DNA from: an uncultured Bacteroidota bacterium
GTDB taxonomy: Bacteria > Bacteroidota > Bacteroidia > UKL13-3
Length of the DNA stretch: 36,482 nucleotides
Reading direction: 5' to 3'
NCBI GenBank assembly: GCA_903927505.1
Contig: CAIYNF010000164.1
Coordinates: forward strand, 1 to 36,482
The translations under genes were made by a program, and so were the position numbers. The notes below the pieces were generated by a model. The model searched no databases. It worked only from the letters and a program-made list of their open reading frames with translations, and was not told where the DNA came from. Positions 31,081 to 36,482 of this stretch are shown here, one piece after another. How positions within the stretch are numbered: the first letter of the stretch is position 1; each line of letters opens with the position of its first letter.

Positions 31081-32631
31081 ATGAACGCAACTATCCTATG
31101 GGCCGACGATGAAATCGACTTGTTAAAACCACATATTTTATTTTTAACCAATAAAGGCTACCAAGTAGATAAGGTTACCAATGGAACAGATGCCATTGAA
31201 AAGGTAAAAGAAAATAAATATGATGTTATTTTTCTAGATGAGAATATGCCTGGTATTAGTGGCATTGAGACCCTTTCGCAAATAAAGGTGCTTAAACCAG
31301 ATGTGCCTGTGGTAATGATTACCAAAAGCGAAGAAGAGCATATCATGGAAGATGCCATTGGTAACCAAATTGCCGATTACCTCATTAAACCGGTAAATAG
31401 CAACCAAATCTTACTTTCCTTAAAAAGAATTTTAGATGGCAAACAATTGGTAACAGAAAAAACAGCACAAAATTACCAACAAGAATTCCGTCAATTAAGC
31501 ATGGACATGTCAGATGTGCGCGATTTTGATGGTTGGGTTGAAATGTACCGAAGATTGGTCTATTGGGAACTCGAATTGGCAAAAAGCGGTGAAACAGGTA
31601 TGGATGAAATTTTAGCCATGCAAAAACGTGATGCCAACAATGGTTGGAGCAAATTTGTGAAAGACAATTTCACCAATTTTCTAAAAAAACCAGATGCCAA
31701 AACACCTGTGATGAGCCATACAGCGGTAAATAAAAAATTGGTTCCTCTCATTAAAGATGAAATTCCAACCTTCCTTATTCTAATAGATAATTTCCGCTAC
31801 GACCAATGGAAAGTGGTACAAAGTCAATTGAACGAATTGTTTAATTTGGTTCAAGACGATGTTTACATGACAATTTTACCCACCACAACGCATTACGCAC
31901 GTAATAGCTTTTTTGCAGGTATGTTGCCCAGTGAAATTGAAAAGTTATATCCTAACCTATGGGTAAACGAAGAAGATGAAGAAGGTAAAAACATTCATGA
32001 GGAAGACTTATTTGCACGCCAATTGCAGCGCTCTGGCATCATGGATAAATTCTCTTATACCAAAATAACCAACCTCAATGCTGGAAAGAATTTGGTAGAT
32101 CAAATTCCAAATATGTGGCACAACAAACTCAACGTAATAGTATACAATTTCGTAGATATGTTAAGTCATGCCCGAACCGAAATGAATGTGATGAAAGAGC
32201 TTGCAGAAAACGAGGCAGCCTACAGAAGCATAACTGCCAGTTGGTTCGAACATTCACCGCTTTTTGATGCCATTAAAAAAATAGCTAGCAAAAAGGCACG
32301 TGTTGTAATTACTACCGATCATGGTTCTATAAGAGTGGGCAACCCAGTTAAAATTGTGGGCGACAGAAGCACAAGTACCAACCTGCGCTATAAACAAGGA
32401 AGAAATTTGAATTACAATGAAAAAGAATTGTTTTCAATTAAAAATCCAAGTGATGCATACTTGCCTAAACAAAATATGAGCAGCAGCTTTGTTTTTGCCA
32501 TGGGTGAAGATTTTATGGCCTATCCAAACAACTATAATTACCATGTAAATATGTACAACAATTCCTTCCAACACGGCGGTATAAGCCTCGAGGAAATGAT
32601 TGTACCTTTTGTGGTATTAGAAACAAAATAA
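31081..32631 (+). CDS. porX: PorX, response regulator with PglZ domain
   Basis: A 516-residue protein. The receiver domain (1 to about 120) has D9/D10, phospho-acceptor D53 in FLDENMPG, T81 and K103 in LIKP. A helical linker (about 125-200) follows, and then a PglZ/alkaline-phosphatase-like domain (about 200-516) with FLILIDNFRYDQW, LPTTTHYARNSFFAGM, TTDHGSIRVG and SFQHGGISLEEMIVP. This matches PorX, which with the kinase PorY controls type IX secretion genes and whose PglZ domain cleaves signalling oligonucleotides. No PorY or T9SS structural gene lies in this window; PorX and PorY are usually unlinked. It diverges from the HD gene and ends at a strong terminator. Confidence 0.95.
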   Translation: MNATILWADDEIDLLKPHILFLTNKGYQVDKVTNGTDAIEKVKENKYDVIFLDENMPGISGIETLSQIKVLKPDVPVVMITKSEEEHIMEDAIGNQIADYLIKPVNSNQILLSLKRILDGKQLVTEKTAQNYQQEFRQLSMDMSDVRDFDGWVEMYRRLVYWELELAKSGETGMDEILAMQKRDANNGWSKFVKDNFTNFLKKPDAKTPVMSHTAVNKKLVPLIKDEIPTFLILIDNFRYDQWKVVQSQLNELFNLVQDDVYMTILPTTTHYARNSFFAGMLPSEIEKLYPNLWVNEEDEEGKNIHEEDLFARQLQRSGIMDKFSYTKITNLNAGKNLVDQIPNMWHNKLNVIVYNFVDMLSHARTEMNVMKELAENEAAYRSITASWFEHSPLFDAIKKIASKKARVVITTDHGSIRVGNPVKIVGDRSTSTNLRYKQGRNLNYNEKELFSIKNPSDAYLPKQNMSSSFVFAMGEDFMAYPNNYNYHVNMYNNSFQHGGISLEEMIVPFVVLETK

Positions 32632-32669
32632 AAAAAAAGCGCTCATGAAATCATGAGCGCTTTTTTTTT
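32631..32669. terminator. Bidirectional terminator between porX and the outer membrane barrel gene
   Basis: A GCGCTCATGA stem with an AA loop is flanked by eight A on the left and nine T on the right. It starts at the porX stop codon and serves both convergent genes. Confidence 0.92.
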
Positions 32670-33270
32670 ATTGGTTAAATGAAAACCCAATATTAAAACT
32701 CAAATAGGATCGATTGCTGAGTTCCGTATTTTTAAAATTAGCATTGTACTTTACAGACAATAACAAACTTTTTCCTGCATCTAAATCATAGGTAAGTCCT
32801 AGCTCTGGCGCCAATAAAAACTGCCAGGTATTGGTACTAATGCGGTAGGAGCCCATATCCACATCTTGCATTAAATACGTAGTTCCAATGCCAGTTCCAG
32901 CCATAATGCGAACACCTTTATTGGTATCCTTAAAATATTGCAACTTGGCTGTCATAGGAAACAAATTTAAATAACGGTATTGCTTTCCGCTCACTGAATT
33001 ATTATCTGAAATATACGTAGCATATGGGAATTTTTGATAAAACACATTCCAATCTACTCCTACGCCAGCAATAACATGCTCGCTCAATTCAGATTGGTAA
33101 CCAATGCCAATTCCACGAAAAGAATATTTAGAAATAAAATCTTTTGTTTCACCCAAACCTTGTCCCATTGAGTAATAAACATTGAAATAGGAATCTTCAA
33201 CCTGTGCTTTCAAATTTTTTGAGGGAGCAAAAAGGCATATAATAGAAAGGCTAAATAATATTTTCTTCAT
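32668..33270 (-). CDS. Small outer membrane beta-barrel protein
   Basis: A 200-residue protein with a signal peptide (about 1-22, cleavage after NLKAQ). Alternating strands are typical of an eight-stranded barrel, such as FRGIGIGYQSELSEHVIAGVGVDWNVFY, VRIMAGTGIGTTYL, FLLAPELGLTYDL, SLLLSVKYNANF, and a final SYLSFNIGFSFNQ. Function is unknown. The gene begins 3 bp after the stop of the DUF4136-like lipoprotein gene, so the two are co-transcribed and may work together at the outer membrane. Confidence 0.85.
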   Translation of the reverse strand: MKKILFSLSIICLFAPSKNLKAQVEDSYFNVYYSMGQGLGETKDFISKYSFRGIGIGYQSELSEHVIAGVGVDWNVFYQKFPYATYISDNNSVSGKQYRYLNLFPMTAKLQYFKDTNKGVRIMAGTGIGTTYLMQDVDMGSYRISTNTWQFLLAPELGLTYDLDAGKSLLLSVKYNANFKNTELSNRSYLSFNIGFSFNQ

Positions 33271-33273
33271 GAC

Positions 33274-33921
33274 TTATTTCTTTAAATAGGGTGATTGTGT
33301 ATAAGCTTGATCGATGCTTTTCTTTACACGTGAATTAAAAGATGTGCTAGAACCCTCCATCATACCATTAACAACGCCCAACCAAACTATAGGCATTTTT
33401 CCATCAATTGTAGAGTCTTTGGGAGAAGCCATTTGCATTAATAAAGTCCCTGTTTTTGTGGTAGAATAGGATGGTGGAAAATACCCCGGGTAATACCAAC
33501 CTCCGCCATAATAAGGATCGCCAAAACCAAAGCCATATCCCATATACCAATTATCATAGTAATAGTAAACATTGGTATTTTCCATGGTAGATAACATCAC
33601 AATCACATCTGGATTTTGGTTACGGTTAACTTTTGTCCAACCATATTTCTGCATATTGGCATCTAATTGGGTAGTAATTAAATTAGCTGCTGCTTGAGAA
33701 ATATAGGAAGGTTTGCCATCTCCATCTGGATCATTGTAATTGTTTGTAGCAATTTTCACAATGGTATCAGGTCTTGCATAAGTATGCTTGGCAGAAAAAT
33801 CTGCTTGCTTATCATATTGTGTGCCCACAATATCCAATTCATCAATGTATTCTGCTCCGCCAGGCCTGCAGGCGGAAAGGGTTAACAATAAACCCAAAAC
33901 AAGTATTTGTGTGTATTTCAT
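33274..33921 (-). CDS. DUF4136-like lipoprotein
   Basis: A 215-residue protein. The lipoprotein signal ends LTLSAC, then RPGGAEY. A DUF4136-type domain follows: VGTQYDKQADFSAKHTYARPD, ITTQLDANMQKYGWTKV, NPDVIVMLS, a Tyr/Gly-rich loop (YYYYDNWYMGYGFGFGDPYYGGGWYYPGY), TGTLLMQMASPK, IVWLGVVNG and a C-terminal IDQAYTQSPYLKK. Function of the domain is unknown. The codons after the lipid Cys are unusually GC-rich and include the palindrome at 33856-33876. Confidence 0.87.
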   Translation of the reverse strand: MKYTQILVLGLLLTLSACRPGGAEYIDELDIVGTQYDKQADFSAKHTYARPDTIVKIATNNYNDPDGDGKPSYISQAAANLITTQLDANMQKYGWTKVNRNQNPDVIVMLSTMENTNVYYYYDNWYMGYGFGFGDPYYGGGWYYPGYFPPSYSTTKTGTLLMQMASPKDSTIDGKMPIVWLGVVNGMMEGSSTSFNSRVKKSIDQAYTQSPYLKK

Positions 33922-33984
33922 TTAGCTAAATAATAGTGCGAGTCTATTCATTTTTTCTAGCATTCGCAATGTGGTAACAAAAAT

Positions 33985-35004
33985 TTATCTTAGCCTTTGC
34001 ATTCCAGCTAAGTACAATTCATTCTCGGGTTCCAGCTCTAAGGCTACTTTATAATTTAAACGGGCATCTTGTTTTTTACCTTTTTCCTCAAATAAAAGTC
34101 CCTTCATATAAAACGCCTTTGCATACCCTGGATTCATTTGAGTACAATAATTCCAGTTGCGCAATGCCTCGTCCATCATGCCCAAATCAAAATTCAAGTA
34201 CCCAACATTGTAATAACTTAAATAATGCTCTGGGTCTATATCTATTACTTTTCTATAATCTTTTAAGGCACTCTTATACAAACCCATACTTTGCTCAAAA
34301 ACAGCTCTCCCAAACCAGGCATCTGCTGCGCGAGGCCTTAATTTAATAGCCGCTGCAAAATAATCCATAGCAATTACCTTTTTCCTAGCAGCATATAAAT
34401 TGGCTATATATAGGTTCGATTCAAAGTCTGTTGGATCATTTTCTATGGCTGTTTGAAAATGATAGATAGCCCTACCCGTATCGCCCATCTCCTTGTAGTT
34501 CATCCCCAACATATGGAAAGTTTCTGGATTAGCTTTGTCTTGCTGCAAGCATTTATTCAATATGGCCACCGACTTTGCATGTTCCTTTACCAAAAAATAC
34601 AAATTTGCCAATTTCATAGATGCTTCAAAATAGTCTGGTTTTAAAAGAATAGCCTTCTCAAACTCTTTTGCGGCCCTTTGTGTTTGGTTCATGGCATATA
34701 AGGTTCGACCCAACTGATAATGGTACAAAGGATTGATAGAATCTAAAACAATGGCCGCCAAATAATCATCCTCTGCCCTGTTCAAATATTTTGTATTTGA
34801 ATAAATTTGCGCCCTTCTATAGAGCAATTCTGCATCCTCAGGGTTCTTTTCAATTTCAATACTGAGCTCCTTTACAACAAGCGTATTGGCAATACTGTCG
34901 GTTGGATCGGGCAATTTATTTTTACCCGTATTGGGCTTGCAACTAATGTAAAAAAACAAGAGGCTGATAAAAATCAGATTTTTATAAGAAAGTATAAGGT
35001 GCAT
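33985..35004 (-). CDS. TPR-repeat lipoprotein
   Basis: The longest ORF (to 35163) overlaps the divergent hmgA gene. The ATG at 35004 (MHLILSYKNLIFISLLFFYISCKPN) gives a proper lipoprotein signal and avoids that overlap; the ATG at 35025 is the alternative. The mature 320 or so residues are tetratricopeptide repeats, about eight units, for example AELLYRRAQIYSNTKYLNRAEDDYLAAIVLDS, PLYHYQLGRTLYAMNQTQRAAKEFEKAILLKPDY and AFYMKGLLFEEKGKKQDARLNYKVALELEPENE. It is probably a protein-protein interaction scaffold facing the periplasm. It is a single gene with no strong context clue. Confidence 0.88.
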   Translation of the reverse strand: MHLILSYKNLIFISLLFFYISCKPNTGKNKLPDPTDSIANTLVVKELSIEIEKNPEDAELLYRRAQIYSNTKYLNRAEDDYLAAIVLDSINPLYHYQLGRTLYAMNQTQRAAKEFEKAILLKPDYFEASMKLANLYFLVKEHAKSVAILNKCLQQDKANPETFHMLGMNYKEMGDTGRAIYHFQTAIENDPTDFESNLYIANLYAARKKVIAMDYFAAAIKLRPRAADAWFGRAVFEQSMGLYKSALKDYRKVIDIDPEHYLSYYNVGYLNFDLGMMDEALRNWNYCTQMNPGYAKAFYMKGLLFEEKGKKQDARLNYKVALELEPENELYLAGMQRLR

Positions 35005-35112
35005 TTTTATATTTTTGTTGGCCATAAATTCAAACAAAGAAAGTGTTTGCCTATTAGTCAAACAAATATTGCTTTGGGTTGAACACAAATTTAAAATAAC
35101 TAATATAAATAT

Positions 35113-36268
35113 ATGCCTTTTTATCACCGCGTAGGTAAACTTCCTGAAAAACGTCATACCCAATTTAGAAAACCAGATGGTAGCCTATATGCCGAAGAAC
35201 TCATTTCTACAGAGGGATTCAGTAGTTTATACTCTTTAGTTTATCATTGCCATCCACCTACTTTGGTAAAAGACATTGAAACTGCAAAAGACCTTAGCCC
35301 AGTTGCTGCGCTTTCTAAGAACCTACAAAACAGAAGCTTCCTTACTTTTAAAACCAAACCTGTAGATGACTATTTAGAATCGAGGGTTGTTATGCTTTTT
35401 AACCGCGATTGCTACCTAAGCGTTGCTGCTCCTAAAAAAAGTATGACGGATTATTTCTATAAAAATGCAGACGCAGATGAAGTAATCTTTGTGCATGAAG
35501 GCAGTGGGACATTAAAAACATTATACGGTCAAATCAAATTTGCCTACGGAGATTATTTGGTAATACCTCGTGGAATTATTTACCAAATGGAATTCAACGA
35601 TGAAAACAACCGATTGTTTATCATCGAAAGTTTCTCGCCTGTTAAACCACCTAAGCGCTACATGAATCAATTTGGGCAATTTTTGGAACATTCGCCTTAT
35701 TGCGAACGTGATATCAAATTGCCTGAAAACCTCCAAACACATGATGAAGTAGGCGATTTCAAGGTGTATATCAAAAAACAAGACCTCCTATATCCATACA
35801 CTTACGCAACCCATCCTTTCGACGCCATTGGTTGGGATGGCTACCAATACCCTTATGGTTTTAGTATCCATAATTACGAACCAATAACAGGTCGTCTGCA
35901 CATGCCACCTCCAATACACCAAACCTTTGAAGGACATAATTTCGTGATTTGTTCTTTCGTTCCAAGGTTATATGATTACCATCCGCTATCCATTCCTGCC
36001 CCATACAACCACAGCAATGTAGACAGCGACGAAATTCTATATTATGTAGATGGCGATTTTATGAGCCGTAAACATGTAGAACGTGGTATGATTAGTTTAC
36101 ATCCTAAAGGAATTCCTCACGGACCTCACCCTGGATCAGTAGAAAAATCTATCGGCAAAACAGAAACCAAAGAATTGGCTGTAATGATTGACCCTTTCCA
36201 TCCGCTTGAAATTACCCAAGCAGCAATGGATTGTGAAGATCCAAGTTATTACAAGTCGTGGGTAGAAT

Positions 36269-36270
<2 letters not shown>
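35113..36270 (+). CDS. hmgA: Homogentisate 1,2-dioxygenase
   Basis: A 385-residue Fe(II) ring-cleaving dioxygenase that opens homogentisate to maleylacetoacetate in tyrosine/phenylalanine breakdown. The iron-binding cupin region is intact: PYNHSNVDSDEILYYVDGDF (His and Glu), ISLHPKGIPHGPHPG. The N-terminal HRVGKLPEKRHTQFRKPDGSLYAEELI and the HPFDAIGWDGYQYPY block fit this shorter bacterial form. It is followed 48 bp later by the preceding enzyme of the pathway, 4-hydroxyphenylpyruvate dioxygenase. Confidence 0.93.

Positions 36271-36482
<212 letters not shown>

Noticed and set aside
35005-35163. N-terminal extension of the TPR gene
   Set aside because: It would overlap hmgA on the other strand, and the lipoprotein signal starts at the ATG at 35004.

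Overview
The window is AT-rich chromosomal DNA from a member of the Bacteroidota. Several things point there: lipoproteins with (S/T)(A/S)C-type lipoboxes followed by KK or GG, TAnnTTTG-type -7 promoter boxes, a fused LpxC-FabZ enzyme, gliding protein GldC, the type IX secretion regulator PorX, and a NosZ of the Sec/lipoprotein (clade II) type. I saw no rRNA, tRNA, CRISPR array, insertion sequence or phage gene. Coding density is high and no gene-free stretch exceeds about 165 bp.

Layout. (a) 1-813: the 3' end of a NorB-like nitric oxide reductase large subunit, then queD. (b) 810-3298, minus: nadA-nadB, the first two steps of de novo NAD synthesis. (c) 3359-5132: an MbnP-like lipoprotein and an MbnH/MauG-like di-haem protein with no methanobactin genes in view. 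(d) 5201-15702: a nitrous oxide respiration and copper island, made of a divergent fasciclin lipoprotein, an Rrf2/NsrR-like Fe-S regulator, a cytochrome c lipoprotein, nosZ, a membrane domain-NosL fusion, nosD, nosF, nosY, a Met/His-rich lipoprotein and a TonB-dependent receptor with a CxxxM motif like that of copper receptors NosA/OprC. (e) 15783-19203, minus: a lipoprotein of unknown function and alaS. (f) 19349-22360: M23 peptidase, MerR-like regulator, gldC, ECF sigma factor, a probable anti-sigma membrane protein and a Spy/CpxP-like periplasmic protein. (g) 22405-24480: DUF985 cupin, DinB-like protein and a minus-strand coiled-coil membrane protein. (h) 24642-30991: lipid A genes, with lpxB (+) facing a minus-strand set of HD phosphohydrolase, lpxD, lpxC-fabZ, lpxA and an ABC ATPase. 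(i) 31081-35004: porX, then an outer membrane barrel, a DUF4136-like lipoprotein and a TPR lipoprotein on the minus strand. (j) 35113-end: hmgA and the start of hppD, for tyrosine/homogentisate breakdown.

The most interesting part is 3.3-15.7 kb. Four palindromes of 5-4-5 geometry (core TGAC-N4-GTCA, or TGAT-N4-ATCA) lie upstream of the mbnP-like gene, the fasciclin/rrf2 pair and the cytochrome c-nosZ operon. In two promoters the palindrome centre lies exactly 36.5 bp from the last base of a perfect -7 box. A separate 20-bp inverted repeat, identical at 17 of 20 positions, occurs once by the fasciclin/rrf2 promoters and once just before the cytochrome c-nos operon. I infer a nitrogen-oxide/copper regulon in which a Crp/Fnr-family activator (not in the window) and the local Rrf2 protein jointly control N2O reduction, copper import, copper insertion and an MbnP/MbnH-like pair. 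These regulatory claims are inference from sequence pattern.
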